DNA from: Xaviernesmea oryzae
GTDB lineage: Bacteria; Pseudomonadota; Alphaproteobacteria; Rhizobiales; Rhizobiaceae
Direction: 5' to 3'
NCBI RefSeq assembly: GCF_900177415.1
Contig: NZ_FXAF01000011.1
Location: 1 to 64,000, forward strand
Length of the DNA: 64,000 nt
Each line of letters opens with the position of its first letter. The stretch's first letter is position 1. Shown here one piece after another: positions 23,156-32,054 of this stretch. A program made the translations under genes and the position numbers. The notes beneath the pieces are model-generated. The model did not search any database. It was not told the origin of the DNA and worked only from the letters and a program-made list of their open reading frames with translations.

Positions 23156-23811
23156 GCCAGAACACTTCCTCCGCCGTGATGCAACAGCGCAGCGAGCCGC
23201 ACGATAGTCTGGATGACTTTCCTACGCAGCCATGGGCGACAAGGGCGCTTTGCGAGCATGTGCTTGTCGGATGCCATCTAAAGAGCAAGGCGGTCTGGGA
23301 GCCCGCCTGCAATCGCGGGCACATGGTCGACCCGTTGGGGGAATTCTTTGGTAAGGTTTGGGCGTCGGATGTTCATGACTATGGGCTCGACGGCGCATTC
23401 CAGCACGACTTCTTGATGCCGTTCACTCCTCGCGTCATGAGGTACGCCGACGCGAAGGTTGATTGGATCATATCTAATCCGCCGTTCCGCTTGGCGGAGG
23501 AGTTCATCAGCAGGGGTCGCGAGATCGCAACGGAAGGCGTCGCGATGATCGTTCGCACGTCCTTCCTCGAAGGCGTCGGTCGGTATGAGAACCTTTTCAG
23601 CAAGAATCCGCCGTCCATCGTCGCTCAGTTCTCCGAGCGGGTGCCGATGGTTAAGGGGCGTCTCACTGCCACGGGATCAACTGCCACTTCATATTGCTGG
23701 CTGGTTTGGATCAAAGGCGTCACGGGCGCGAAGCTGGTCTGGATCCCGCCTTGCCGGAAGAAACTCGAGCGCGCCGAGGATTATGCAGCGTATCGTGAGG
23801 TGGCAGCATGA
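23152..23811 (+). CDS. Phage methyltransferase-like protein, copy 2 (NPPF)
   Basis: 219 residues, paralogue of the protein at 17388-17999. SAM-site motif EPACNRGHMVDPLGEFF (about 50-66) and NPPF at 109-112. It directly follows the DPPY methylase with a 4-base overlap, so two different methylases are made together. Confidence 0.8.
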   Translation: MSQNTSSAVMQQRSEPHDSLDDFPTQPWATRALCEHVLVGCHLKSKAVWEPACNRGHMVDPLGEFFGKVWASDVHDYGLDGAFQHDFLMPFTPRVMRYADAKVDWIISNPPFRLAEEFISRGREIATEGVAMIVRTSFLEGVGRYENLFSKNPPSIVAQFSERVPMVKGRLTATGSTATSYCWLVWIKGVTGAKLVWIPPCRKKLERAEDYAAYREVAA

Positions 23812-23816
23812 ATCGC

Positions 23817-24062
23817 TTATGCACTCACCAGCACGCCAGCCTCTCGTGCTGCCTCGACGAATGCACTTCTGGCCTCGTCAGGCTTGTTCTTGCGCTCCAG
23901 GACGCCCGTACACATCGCCAGGGCACGCAAGAGTGCCGGGCCTTCCTCGATCGGCCAATCCTCAATGAGAGCCCAGGACGCGCCCTGTGTGGTGGCGACC
24001 GTCGTCTCGACCGGAGGTTCACCGACAGCAACAACGACGGGTTTAGTCCAAGGCGTCTGCAT
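23817..24062 (-). CDS. DUF982 protein, prophage copy 1
   Basis: 81 residues with the DUF982 pattern: PVVVAVGEPPVETTVATTQGASWALIEDWP, then ALAMCTGVLERKNKPDEARSAFVEAAREAGV. ATG 24062 follows AAGGA at 8 bases. It is antisense to the surrounding rightward operon, typical of a moron expressed in the lysogen. Confidence 0.7.
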   Translation of the reverse strand: MQTPWTKPVVVAVGEPPVETTVATTQGASWALIEDWPIEEGPALLRALAMCTGVLERKNKPDEARSAFVEAAREAGVLVSA

Positions 24063-24199
24063 CAAGTCTGTCCTTCAAATGTCGGATGCAGACTAGAGCA
24101 TATGTCACATCGACGCGAGGTGGCATAATGACCCTTTGCAAAACCTCGTGGCGTCATCAGAGAGGCCGCAATTGCAGCCTCTCCTCGTTCCGGAAACGA

Positions 24200-24502
24200 T
24201 CAAGCGGAGATCCGTCCGCCGCCAGTCGTTCCGCCGATCATCCAGGGTTGGACCGCCGGGGCCTTCACGAGAATGCCCTTCTTCTTTCCGAAGGCCCGTA
24301 TTGCATCCCGCGCCACATTGAGCGGCTTATGCCCATCGTGGGCCATGAAGCAGGTCTTGAGGGTGACCTCATGCATGAGGTCCCTGTCACGTTCGGGCCA
24401 ATCCTCGAGAAAATCGATAGCATCATCGAGGGTGGTTATCTCGCGGACAAGGCCTTTCTTCTCTTTGAGATAAACCGGTCGGTCGAACATCTTCGGGATC
24501 AT
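24200..24502 (-). CDS. DUF982 protein, prophage copy 2
   Basis: 100 residues: FDRPVYLKEKKGLVREITTLDDAIDFLEDWPERDRD, then ACRYDAIRAF-type helix NVARDAIRAFGKKKGILV, with a Gly-rich tail. GAGG precedes ATG 24502 at 5 bases. Antisense like copy 1, but clearly diverged from it and from the host copy at 5230-5490. Confidence 0.7.
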   Translation of the reverse strand: MIPKMFDRPVYLKEKKGLVREITTLDDAIDFLEDWPERDRDLMHEVTLKTCFMAHDGHKPLNVARDAIRAFGKKKGILVKAPAVQPWMIGGTTGGGRISA

Positions 24503-24642
24503 TTCTACCTCACTGAAAACGTTGGTGATCAACAAGGAAAGCGCTGCGGCGCAGCGCCATCCTATGATCTGTGTTTTCACGTTTTCCCTTTCAAGATCGC
24601 CGGCGGATACGCCGCAATGGATTGCGAGAGGAGGGGGATCAC

Positions 24643-24831
24643 ATGACCTTCTCCGAAGCCTACCACCTCCACGGCCCCGACACGATCGCCATCAGCGAAG
24701 CCCTCGGCATAGCCGAGCACGAGGCTGACCGGCTCATCAATGAGCGGATGGATCGCAAATACCGCGATCGCGTCGAGAACGCCCGCATCCGTGGCGAGCT
24801 GCGCGAGATCAGAGCGAGGTGCCCGGCATGA
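24643..24831 (+). CDS. Small HTH-like phage protein
   Basis: 62 residues: MTFSEAYHLHGPDTIAISEALGIAEHEADRLINERMD is a likely helix-turn-helix. ATG 24643 follows GGAGG. Coupled to the resolvase gene downstream. Confidence 0.65.
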   Translation: MTFSEAYHLHGPDTIAISEALGIAEHEADRLINERMDRKYRDRVENARIRGELREIRARCPA

Positions 24832-25259
24832 CCGAACGCATGTCCGCCAAGCAGTACCGAGAGCAGTTCGTCGAGCCATTGGCGGTTGACCGGGCGCGGC
24901 TCACGCTAACGGCCATGCCACCATCAGCCAACGGCCTCCGCAAGAGCTTCATCAAGGAGGGCAAGGTCTTCAGCGTCAAAAGCGACGAATACTCCGGCTG
25001 GCGGAAAGCTGCGGTGTCGGAGATCCAGTCGCAGGGCGCCGGCCGCATCGTCGGCCCGTACTTTCTATTCGTCACCGCACAGAGACATTGGCGATCAAAG
25101 CGTGCCCGTGACATCGACAACATTCTCAAGCCCATCTCCGACGCCTTGGTGAAAGCAGGCATCGTCGAAGACGACTGCCTTGCCGAATGGGTCAGCGCCA
25201 GGTGGGCCGATGATCTCGGCGGCCACGCCGTCGTCATCGATGTGGAGGTTTGCTCATGA
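24828..25259 (+). CDS. rusA: RusA-family Holliday junction resolvase
   Basis: 143 residues. Diagnostic RDIDNILKPISDALVKAGIVEDD, with catalytic aspartates at about 95, 97 and 116. MPPSANGLRK near residue 30 is the usual N-terminal segment. RusA dimers cut four-way junctions made in phage replication and recombination. ATG 24828 overlaps the previous stop by 4 bases. Confidence 0.88.
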   Translation: MTERMSAKQYREQFVEPLAVDRARLTLTAMPPSANGLRKSFIKEGKVFSVKSDEYSGWRKAAVSEIQSQGAGRIVGPYFLFVTAQRHWRSKRARDIDNILKPISDALVKAGIVEDDCLAEWVSARWADDLGGHAVVIDVEVCS

Positions 25260-26023
25260 GCAACCGCGCCTGGATGCCGCTGCACATCGCCGACTACCTC
25301 GCCGACACGGGACACCTCACGGCAACCGAGCACGGCGCCTACCTTCTCCTGATCATGCACTACTGGCAGAACGGATGCCTCCCGGCGAACGAGCGTGTCA
25401 TCGCCCGCATTGCCAAGCTGTCACCGGAACAGTGGGAAGAGAGCCGGGATATTCTCGCGATGCTGTTTGGCCCCGGCTGGACGCATAAGCGGATCGACGC
25501 CGAGCTCTCCAAGGCGGACGAGATCATCGAAAAGCGGCGCGCAGCCGCAGAGGCTCGCTACGCCAAAGGGAAAAAGCAAACATCTGATGCAAATGCGATG
25601 CATGTGCAAAGCAAATGCAGTGATACGGGCGCGTTACCGTCAACCTATGACCTATCCTCATTTCATTCGGATCAAATTGAAAAAGAAACGCGCGAGCGCG
25701 ACGAATTTTCGAATTGGTTTTCCTCCTGGCCATCAGCGGCGAGCGATGACGACGACGATGCTTTCGCAGCATGGCGAGAACTGAGCGAGGCTGACCGTTC
25801 CGAAGCTCGAAAGCATTCAGATGCCTATGTCCAGGCTGCCAAAGGCGGCGGCCGGACTACGATCTGCTCGGCCGCGAAGTATCTCCGCAAGCGCATGTGG
25901 ACCCGGATCACGAGGGCAAAGCCGCCGTCGACCGCACCTCCAAAGACGAAAGAGCAGCTCGCGGCAGAGCGGGCGCAACGCATCAAGCAAATGATCGCCC
26001 ACAACCAGAGTTGGGGAAATTGA
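25256..26023 (+). CDS. DUF1376 (YdaU-like) replication-associated protein
   Basis: 255 residues. The N-terminal 80 residues are DUF1376 (WMPLHIADYLADTGHLTATEHGAYLLLIMHYW). The middle is variable and the C-terminus has SAAKYLRKRMWTRI. Such proteins occupy the phage replication-initiator position, here just before a DnaA-like gene. Confidence 0.8.
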   Translation: MSNRAWMPLHIADYLADTGHLTATEHGAYLLLIMHYWQNGCLPANERVIARIAKLSPEQWEESRDILAMLFGPGWTHKRIDAELSKADEIIEKRRAAAEARYAKGKKQTSDANAMHVQSKCSDTGALPSTYDLSSFHSDQIEKETRERDEFSNWFSSWPSAASDDDDDAFAAWRELSEADRSEARKHSDAYVQAAKGGGRTTICSAAKYLRKRMWTRITRAKPPSTAPPKTKEQLAAERAQRIKQMIAHNQSWGN

Positions 26024-26024
26024 A

Positions 26025-26540
26025 ATGATCGCAGTTCGAGAGTTCTCCACCGGCACCGAGTGCATCGCCAGCGCCGCCGCGGTGCGGGCCAAGTTCTTCA
26101 ATCCGAAAATCCGGCCGGTCATCAAGACCAAGCCTGTCGAGAAGGTGCTGACCTTCATTCCTGTGAAGAAGGCGGAAAAGCCTGGCTGGATGCTGGCACC
26201 GACTATGTTCGATGAGCACGTCGTCGCCTACCGCACGGCGATGAAAATCCGGGAAATGGTCGAGGCCGGCGAGATCGAGATGGTTTCGACCGATCGGAAG
26301 ACGGTCCAGCAGATCGTCGTGGAAGTCCTGCAAGGTTTCCCGAATATCTCGCTGGCCGACGTGAAAAGCTCTCGCCGCTCCTATCCGGTTGTCATCGCGC
26401 GGCAGACGGCGATGTACGAGGTTCGCCAGCAGCGACCCGATTTATCTTTCCCGATGATCGGCCGGTGGTTCGGCGGTCGAGATCACACGACCGTGCTTCA
26501 TGCCGTCCGGAAGATCGAGGCTATGCGAGGTGCGAAATGA
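26025..26540 (+). CDS. DnaA domain IV-like protein
   Basis: 171 residues. The C-terminal half matches the DnaA-box-binding domain: RQTAMYEVRQQRPDLSFPMIGRWFGGRDHTTVLHAVRKIE. It has no AAA domain, so it can bind DnaA boxes but not assemble like DnaA. It may mark the phage origin or compete with host DnaA. Confidence 0.8.
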   Translation: MIAVREFSTGTECIASAAAVRAKFFNPKIRPVIKTKPVEKVLTFIPVKKAEKPGWMLAPTMFDEHVVAYRTAMKIREMVEAGEIEMVSTDRKTVQQIVVEVLQGFPNISLADVKSSRRSYPVVIARQTAMYEVRQQRPDLSFPMIGRWFGGRDHTTVLHAVRKIEAMRGAK

Positions 26541-27004
26541 CCCGGCTCGCTCGCGTAGACATGGATGCAGTTGCTCCGCTCCTCCCTGGTGACAAGGTTG
26601 CCGGCAGGGTAGCGGCGAGAGGGGAGCATTTCGAATGGGTGCCGACGCTGGCCGGCAAGATCCATTCGTCCGATCCACTTATGACCCGCGCGCCGACGGC
26701 GCAGGAGCTCGGCCAGCCGGCGTTCATCGATCTCAAAGGCATCAAGATCGGTCGTCTGACGGTGCTTGGCATCGCTGCCGAGGTCGTCTCGTCCAATGGA
26801 CAGAATTGGGTCGTTCGCTGCGTCTGCGGCTCTTACGAGACCCGGAAGGCCAGATACATCAAGGCCTGTGTCGCGGGAGACAATCCCGGCACTACGGAAC
26901 CCATGTGCGATTGGTGCCACCAGACGCGGCGGCTCCAGATGGGCCGGTGTAATCCGAAGAAGGCTGCTGCGGCGGCCGAGGTGATCATGGAGGCATGCCG
27001 ATGA
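26537..27004 (+). CDS. Phage protein with zinc finger
   Basis: 155 residues. The C-terminal half carries VVRCVCGSYETRKARYI and MCDWCHQTRRLQ, a probable zinc finger of the type in small phage DNA-binding proteins. ATG overlaps the DnaA-like stop by 4 bases. It is the last intact rightward gene before the inversion. Confidence 0.7.
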   Translation: MTRLARVDMDAVAPLLPGDKVAGRVAARGEHFEWVPTLAGKIHSSDPLMTRAPTAQELGQPAFIDLKGIKIGRLTVLGIAAEVVSSNGQNWVVRCVCGSYETRKARYIKACVAGDNPGTTEPMCDWCHQTRRLQMGRCNPKKAAAAAEVIMEACR

Positions 27005-27042
27005 GCGGCACGGCGAATACCTCGGCACGTCAAACACCAGCG

Positions 27043-27180
27043 CTAAAGAGCAGCTTGGAGCCCGCCATAAATGACGATGACGCCAATGAAGATACCTACT
27101 ATCCCCATGCTGGTCGGGTATGCCTTCGTCAACCTCCCACGCATGAACTTCGAGGAGGTGAGGGCTATCGATGGCGTCAT
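27043..27180 (-). CDS. Doubtful small membrane ORF at the inversion edge
   Basis: 45 codons with CAGGAG 4 bases before the ATG at 27180. It contains a hydrophobic run (GIVGIFIGVIVIYGGLQAAL). On the other strand a frame from ATG 27001 (GGAGG upstream, ATGA overlap with the previous gene) covers the same bases and would continue across the original junction. Only one is likely to be real and I cannot decide. Confidence 0.3.
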   Translation of the reverse strand: MTPSIALTSSKFMRGRLTKAYPTSMGIVGIFIGVIVIYGGLQAAL

Positions 27181-27196
27181 GTGTCTCCTGAAGCCA

Positions 27197-27200
27197 GTAA
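27197..27200. other. Left inversion breakpoint (GTAA)
   Basis: GTAA here and TTAC at 32954-32957 are inverted copies at the two ends of the reversed 27201-32953 block. Joining the capsid halves at this tetranucleotide restores the frame. Confidence 0.7.
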
Positions 27201-27670
27201 TCCACCTTCTTCGTGGCGGAGACATCGACCGTGGTAGCAGCACCCTGATTGCCGATGGCTGCGACAAGCGCGGCGATCGAGGTGTTGAGCTGGTCCTGCA
27301 GCAGCGCTTCGGCGAAGTTGCGGGAAGCGACTTCCACGCCCTCAGCGGTCGGCTTGTTGAGCCAGGTCATCTGCGAGGGCTCGTAGCGAACCGGGCCGAA
27401 GCCGCCTGCAACCTTCACCGTCGAGTGCTTGAGCTGCGTCAGGTCGGTTGGGTTTGCCGTGCCGTTGGAGGCGTAGCGGTCGACACGACGGCGGGCGGCA
27501 TGGATGGCGGCGTAAAACGATTCCTGAAGGAAGTCGCCTTCGAAGCCTTCCGTGGTCAGGCGGATCGCGCCGCCGGACGCTGCATTGAATTTCTCGACCA
27601 TCTGGGCGAGCGTTTCGATCGTAGCAGGCATGAAATACTTGTTGAACACCTGCATCTGCGAGAGAGACAT
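27197..27670 (-). pseudogene. Major capsid protein, N-terminal fragment (158 codons)
   Basis: Starts MSLSQMQVFNKYFMPATIETLAQMVEKFNA, with GAGG before ATG 27670. It is the N-terminal half of a roughly 325-residue phage coat protein, ending at TKKVDY where the inversion interrupts it. The frame then runs on through unrelated sequence as an artefact to 26498. The C-terminal half is at 32955-33464 on the other strand. Confidence 0.85.
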
Positions 27671-27775
27671 GGCTTTACCTCATAGTGATGTTGATGATGT
27701 GGGGTGCCGGTGGTCGGCGGGTGTGGGCGCGTCGCGCCGAATGCTGCACCCCATCGAGGGCAGCCAGACCGAAGC

Positions 27776-28531
27776 TTAGCCTTGGGCCAGCTCCGGGAAC
27801 TTCGCAGCGATCGCCTTGGTGCGTTCGCCCTTGTCGCCGCCGAAGTTGCCGGCGGGAAGATTCTTGCCACGGCTGTTGCCGTTGTTGCCTTCAGCACCGG
27901 GACCGGAAGGCTTGCCTAGATACGCCTTACCCTTGCCGGCGGCCCATTCCTTCACGAACTCCGGCACGCCGATTTCGCCCAGGTCAGTTTCGACGATGGC
28001 TTTGCGGTTGCCGTCATCGCTGCGCTGGACCTTTACGTTCGGGCGAAGGCTGGCGAGCGCACCATCAAGGAGATCCGGATCAACTCCGACCTCAAGAAGC
28101 GCGTCCTTCAAGCCGCCGTCGGCAAGGGTGCGGTCGATATAGCTGTCGCGCTCGCCGATCTGCTGATCCTTGGCCGACAGCTCGCCGGCGTGCTTCTGCT
28201 TCAGCGCCTCGATGGCGCGAGCATGCTGATCCTTGAGCGCCTGGATCGCCTCGTCTGGCTTGCCACCCTCGCCTGCTTTCAGCCGTGCCCATTCGTCGGC
28301 GTCAAAGTCTTCCGGCAGACCGGAAACCCTGCTTTCCAGTTCGGTCACCTTTGCCTTGTATTCGTCGCGCTTGCGGATGTTCTCGCGGTTGGCGGTGATG
28401 ACGCCTCGCACCTTCGGGTGATCGTCGATCCCGTCGATGTCGAGAACGAACTTGTCGCCGTCCTCTTTGTAAAAGGCTTTGTGTTCCGCCGGGATGTCAT
28501 CCGCGGCAGAGTATACGGATTTGAGCGCCAT
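27776..28531 (-). CDS. Phage scaffolding protein
   Basis: 251 residues between portal and capsid genes. It has a coiled coil from about residues 45-125 (RDEYKAKVTELESRV; HARAIEALKQKHAGELSAKDQQI), a globular helical part, and a disordered C-terminus. This is the usual layout of scaffold proteins that guide capsid assembly. Lies in the inverted block. Confidence 0.8.
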   Translation of the reverse strand: MALKSVYSAADDIPAEHKAFYKEDGDKFVLDIDGIDDHPKVRGVITANRENIRKRDEYKAKVTELESRVSGLPEDFDADEWARLKAGEGGKPDEAIQALKDQHARAIEALKQKHAGELSAKDQQIGERDSYIDRTLADGGLKDALLEVGVDPDLLDGALASLRPNVKVQRSDDGNRKAIVETDLGEIGVPEFVKEWAAGKGKAYLGKPSGPGAEGNNGNSRGKNLPAGNFGGDKGERTKAIAAKFPELAQG

Positions 28532-28570
28532 CGGCTTTCCTTTCGGTTTGGAGCCCGTCTCGCGGGCCGG

Positions 28571-30004
28571 TTATTCCGCCGACTGCTTGGTCGGCAGATT
28601 GAGAGCCGCGCGCTCTTCTGAGCCGTCGCGGTCGAACTCATCCTGATCGATCAGATCAAGCTCTTCTTCGGGTGTCCGGTCATCCGGGATGATGCCGCCC
28701 TTCTGGAGCCGGTCGAACGCCGAGCGCCACGAATAGGCGCCAGACTGCCAACCGGTCACGATCGCGGTGATTTCCTGAGCCGTTAGCGTCCTGTCGAAGA
28801 AGTCGAGGTTCGGGGTAACCTTCACCTTGTTCGGATCTTCGCCGATCCACTTGGCGAGGTTCTTCAGCGCCTTTTCGAGACCGGCCGCGCTGTTGATTGC
28901 GATCGTCTTCAGCGTTGATGTCTGGTTGCCGAGGCGTGTTTTCTTCGCTTCGCCGCTCTCTGCAGTCTTTGACGTGTCCGCAATGATCTGGGCGCCGAAC
29001 ATCACAGCCCGGGCAAGGGAATCCTGTATCGCCGTCTTCTGCGCTTCCAGCCCCGGGCCGGTGAATTCGAGATACCCCGCTTGTGCGCCTTCAGGCAGAA
29101 GCCAGAGCTTGGAAGAACCGAGCGTCGTCGGGGCTTGCCCGTTCCTCACGGCTTCGGCCGGGTCGGAAAATCCATTCGCCCAGGGCGTCGGCTCGCTGGT
29201 CATATGGAGCGCGAAGACATAGTCGGCGTCCAGCCGGTAAATCCGCACCGAGATCTTCCCAAGCCCATACAGCGGCACATCATCCGGCGTGGCCGAAAGA
29301 TCATTGGCGTTGATGAAAACGAACGGAAACTCAGTCAGAGGCCGTTGCCGGCGATCGAGGGCGAACACGTCGTCTGATGATACCCACCCGGACGCGGTCT
29401 GCGTCCATACCCGGGAAACGTATCGACCGGCGTCCATCAGGCACTGTCGGTACTGGCACCGCTCTTCCCATTCGTTGGTTTCGCGGTTGAGGACGATGCC
29501 ACTTTCGTCGAGGACAGCATAATCAGGTTCTCCGCCACTCTCGCTGTCCCAATTGACGACGCTTTCGGCGATGTACCCGGCAAGGTACGGATCACCACTC
29601 GGAGAGATGCCAGGCAGCAAACCATATCGGCCTGTGATCAGCAGCTCGAGGGCGATGCGGCGATGCAGCGCGTCGAGCGTCAGGCCGTCCCGCGTGGCCT
29701 TCTCTTTCAGCCCTTCCATAGCGGCCGGCAGTTCGATCACCGCGGGCTTATCGAGGATCGTCCCCGTTGAACCTCGCACCGTCGGCGCGACAAGCTCGGG
29801 GAACTCTGCCCTCAGCTTATAGGCATCATAGGCACGCTGGCGGTTCTCCGGGTTCTCGATCGCCCGCGTCCCCGACTTCATCGGGAGGTAAACCTCGCCG
29901 CGCTGCTTGATTGCGTCTTCACCGTCCATGCAGTCGCGCATAAGCCGCCACGATGGGCAAAACGCCTCGTAGAGCGGGTGCTTCAACGTCGGGTCAAAGG
30001 CCAT
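28571..30004 (-). CDS. Portal protein (DUF4055 family)
   Basis: 477 residues. N-terminal HPLYEAFCPSWRLMRDCMDGEDAIKQRGEVYLPMKSG is the DUF4055 signature of portal proteins that form the DNA-entry ring. ATG overlaps the terminase stop by one base. In the inverted block. Confidence 0.85.
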   Translation of the reverse strand: MAFDPTLKHPLYEAFCPSWRLMRDCMDGEDAIKQRGEVYLPMKSGTRAIENPENRQRAYDAYKLRAEFPELVAPTVRGSTGTILDKPAVIELPAAMEGLKEKATRDGLTLDALHRRIALELLITGRYGLLPGISPSGDPYLAGYIAESVVNWDSESGGEPDYAVLDESGIVLNRETNEWEERCQYRQCLMDAGRYVSRVWTQTASGWVSSDDVFALDRRQRPLTEFPFVFINANDLSATPDDVPLYGLGKISVRIYRLDADYVFALHMTSEPTPWANGFSDPAEAVRNGQAPTTLGSSKLWLLPEGAQAGYLEFTGPGLEAQKTAIQDSLARAVMFGAQIIADTSKTAESGEAKKTRLGNQTSTLKTIAINSAAGLEKALKNLAKWIGEDPNKVKVTPNLDFFDRTLTAQEITAIVTGWQSGAYSWRSAFDRLQKGGIIPDDRTPEEELDLIDQDEFDRDGSEERAALNLPTKQSAE

Positions 30005-31245
30005 TAATAAAATCCCGATTCCACGACTGTTGCCTTGCCCATTCGCCTGATCATCGGCCCGAGGGCGTACCGCGTGGCGTCCATGTAATGGTTGTTCGCA
30101 TCGACGATGACCGGGAGAACGTCACCGCTCAGCCGATCGACCTTGTACGAATAAAGCCTGAATTCTCGCGCGGTCTGCTCGCAGCGCGGATGCACCACGA
30201 TCTTTTCGAAGTTGCGCATGAAGGCGATGCCGTCTTCAACGCTGCCCTTCCACTTCTCGACCGCCTCCGACCTTGGCAGGCCGTGGCGGCGAATGTGGCT
30301 GATGCCCTCCGGCCTGGCGCTGTCCCATCGGGTCGCATACCTTGCGAAATCCGGGATGCGGCCACCGATGAACGTGGCGTAGTCGTCTAGCTCGAGCGCG
30401 ATCTTGCCCGCCTCGTATTCGATCCAGAGCCGGTCATCACCGATCCAGCAGCGCACCGCAGCGGTCGGATCCTGGCTGAAGCCGAAGTCACCGCCCTGAT
30501 AGGGACCGTCCCAATGCGGTTGCGGATCGAACTCCTCGACGATGAACTTGCCGGCGAAGATTTGCGCATCCGTGAGGGTGAGGAACGCTCCTTCCCAGAC
30601 ATGATCGTATGTCTCCGGCCGGAGACGTTTATCCTCAAGCCGCTGATGGTTCAGTACTGCCGGAAACCATGGGTTATCCGACCAATTGACGTCCGAGACT
30701 TCGCAGTCGTCGGACTTGTTGACGATGAAGCGCTTATGCGTGGCGCTGTCCGGGCTCTCCGGGTTGTAGCTGATCCAGTTCTCGACGTACCAGCCTGGGC
30801 CCTCGTCGCGAAGCGTCGGGATCAGCTTGCGCCATGCAACCTCCGAGACGTTCTCCGCCTCATCGGTCCAGTTGCCAATGATCCGGGCCTTCGACTTGAT
30901 GCTGTCGAGGTTATGCCGCAAGCCTGCGAAGGCATACGAGATGCGCCGGTTGCGGGTCCGGATGTATTTCTCTCCGATGTCGAAGTAGTCGGCCAACCAG
31001 GGCTGCGACCGGATCGCGGCCTTGATCTCCTCCATGGAGCTTTCGTCAAGGCTGTTCAGATGCTCGCGGCTGGCGAGGAAGACGCCTTCGACGCCCATCT
31101 CCGCGAGCTGGTAGACGCGGAGTGCCGATCGAAGCGCAAGCCCCCTGGTCTTCCCCGAGCCACGCCCGCCCTTGAAGACCCGCGTTCTCGCCGGCCGGGC
31201 GAAGTTGCGCGTGATCTTCGGAATTTCCTCAATCCGAACCTTCAT
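30004..31245 (-). CDS. Terminase large subunit (PBSX/Terminase_3 type)
   Basis: 413 residues. Walker A GGRGSGKT near residue 27, an ATPase core with WTDEAENVSE, and a C-terminal nuclease domain with QGGDFGFSQDPTAAV and DANNHYMDATRYAL. It packages phage DNA into the head. It overlaps the small-subunit gene by 17 bases. In the inverted block. Confidence 0.92.
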   Translation of the reverse strand: MKVRIEEIPKITRNFARPARTRVFKGGRGSGKTRGLALRSALRVYQLAEMGVEGVFLASREHLNSLDESSMEEIKAAIRSQPWLADYFDIGEKYIRTRNRRISYAFAGLRHNLDSIKSKARIIGNWTDEAENVSEVAWRKLIPTLRDEGPGWYVENWISYNPESPDSATHKRFIVNKSDDCEVSDVNWSDNPWFPAVLNHQRLEDKRLRPETYDHVWEGAFLTLTDAQIFAGKFIVEEFDPQPHWDGPYQGGDFGFSQDPTAAVRCWIGDDRLWIEYEAGKIALELDDYATFIGGRIPDFARYATRWDSARPEGISHIRRHGLPRSEAVEKWKGSVEDGIAFMRNFEKIVVHPRCEQTAREFRLYSYKVDRLSGDVLPVIVDANNHYMDATRYALGPMIRRMGKATVVESGFY

Positions 31246-31531
31246 CGATCTCAGGCGCGACGAATTCGATTGTGCTTGGCTTAGGGCTCATGCTGCCGTC
31301 ACTCGACTGGTGATCCACGCTGGCGAGCTTCGGGTGGACGTACGGGGCTGCGGCCTTTGCAGCTTCGAAGCGGCTCTCCGTCGTCATGGATTCGTCCCGC
31401 ATGATCGACAGCATGTAGTCGAGCGGCGTCAGACCGCTTGCCGCGACTTCCTTCTGCCTTGCAGCCGTTGCCTTGTTGGGAGCCCCACGCTTACGACCAG
31501 CGCCAGGGCGCTTTCCGCCGCGCTGTGCCAT
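31229..31531 (-). CDS. Terminase small subunit-like protein
   Basis: 100 residues. The N-terminus is basic (GGKRPGAGRKRGAPNKAT) and a helical AAPYVHPKLAS segment follows, as in small terminase proteins of rhizobial phages. In the inverted block. Confidence 0.75.
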   Translation of the reverse strand: MAQRGGKRPGAGRKRGAPNKATAARQKEVAASGLTPLDYMLSIMRDESMTTESRFEAAKAAAPYVHPKLASVDHQSSDGSMSPKPSTIEFVAPEIDEGSD

Positions 31532-31663
31532 TTGAATTTCCTTTGATTGTTTTTCAAACCACTACTTATGGGCTGTGAATAGCGTGGCTTAACTTCGCGC
31601 TCGCGTTGCCGACTCAGTAGAGTACATGATCCTCTGCCGGTGCAACCAACACAGGAGATGCGC

Positions 31664-31966
31664 ATGGCGAGCTTTATCGCGAGCTACGACCTCAACGACA
31701 AGAACGATCCGCACGACGAATATCTAGCTGCCGCTGAAAAATGCGGCTGGTACCCTTGGATACTGGCGTCTGACGATAAATGGTATAGGCTTCCTAATAC
31801 GACGCTCAAGGGCGAGTTTGATACCAAAGATGCAGCCGTAGCAGCGTTTAAGAGCATCAAGGGCATTGCAGAGAAATCACTGGGCAAAAGCATTACAGTC
31901 GAAAAGTGGATCGTTGTTCAATACACGACTGCCACCTTCAATTCCGACGAAACCCAGTCGTCCTGA
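31664..31966 (+). CDS. Cas2/VapD-like fold protein (SinR family)
   Basis: 100 residues starting MASFIASYDLND. The N-terminal strand with YDLN, then WYRLPNTTLKGEFDTKDAA and VEKWIVVQY resemble the ferredoxin-like fold of SinR/VapD/Cas2-type small proteins. ATG 31664 follows AGGAG. It opposes its neighbours inside the inverted block, so it is probably a moron. Not a CRISPR protein: no array or cas1. Confidence 0.55.
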   Translation: MASFIASYDLNDKNDPHDEYLAAAEKCGWYPWILASDDKWYRLPNTTLKGEFDTKDAAVAAFKSIKGIAEKSLGKSITVEKWIVVQYTTATFNSDETQSS

Positions 31967-32054
31967 CCTCTCGGCATTTACCCTCATCCAATGACACAAA
32001 ACGAGAATCCGCGATGGAGGCGGGCCGCTGTAGGCCTCGCCTCCTCTATTGTGG

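Noticed and set aside
26498..27670. 390-codon minus frame as one gene
   Set aside because: Only codons 1-158 are capsid; beyond 27197 it runs antisense over other genes because of the inversion.
31664..31966. Cas2 of a CRISPR system
   Set aside because: No repeats, cas1 or other cas genes in the window; only a general fold resemblance.
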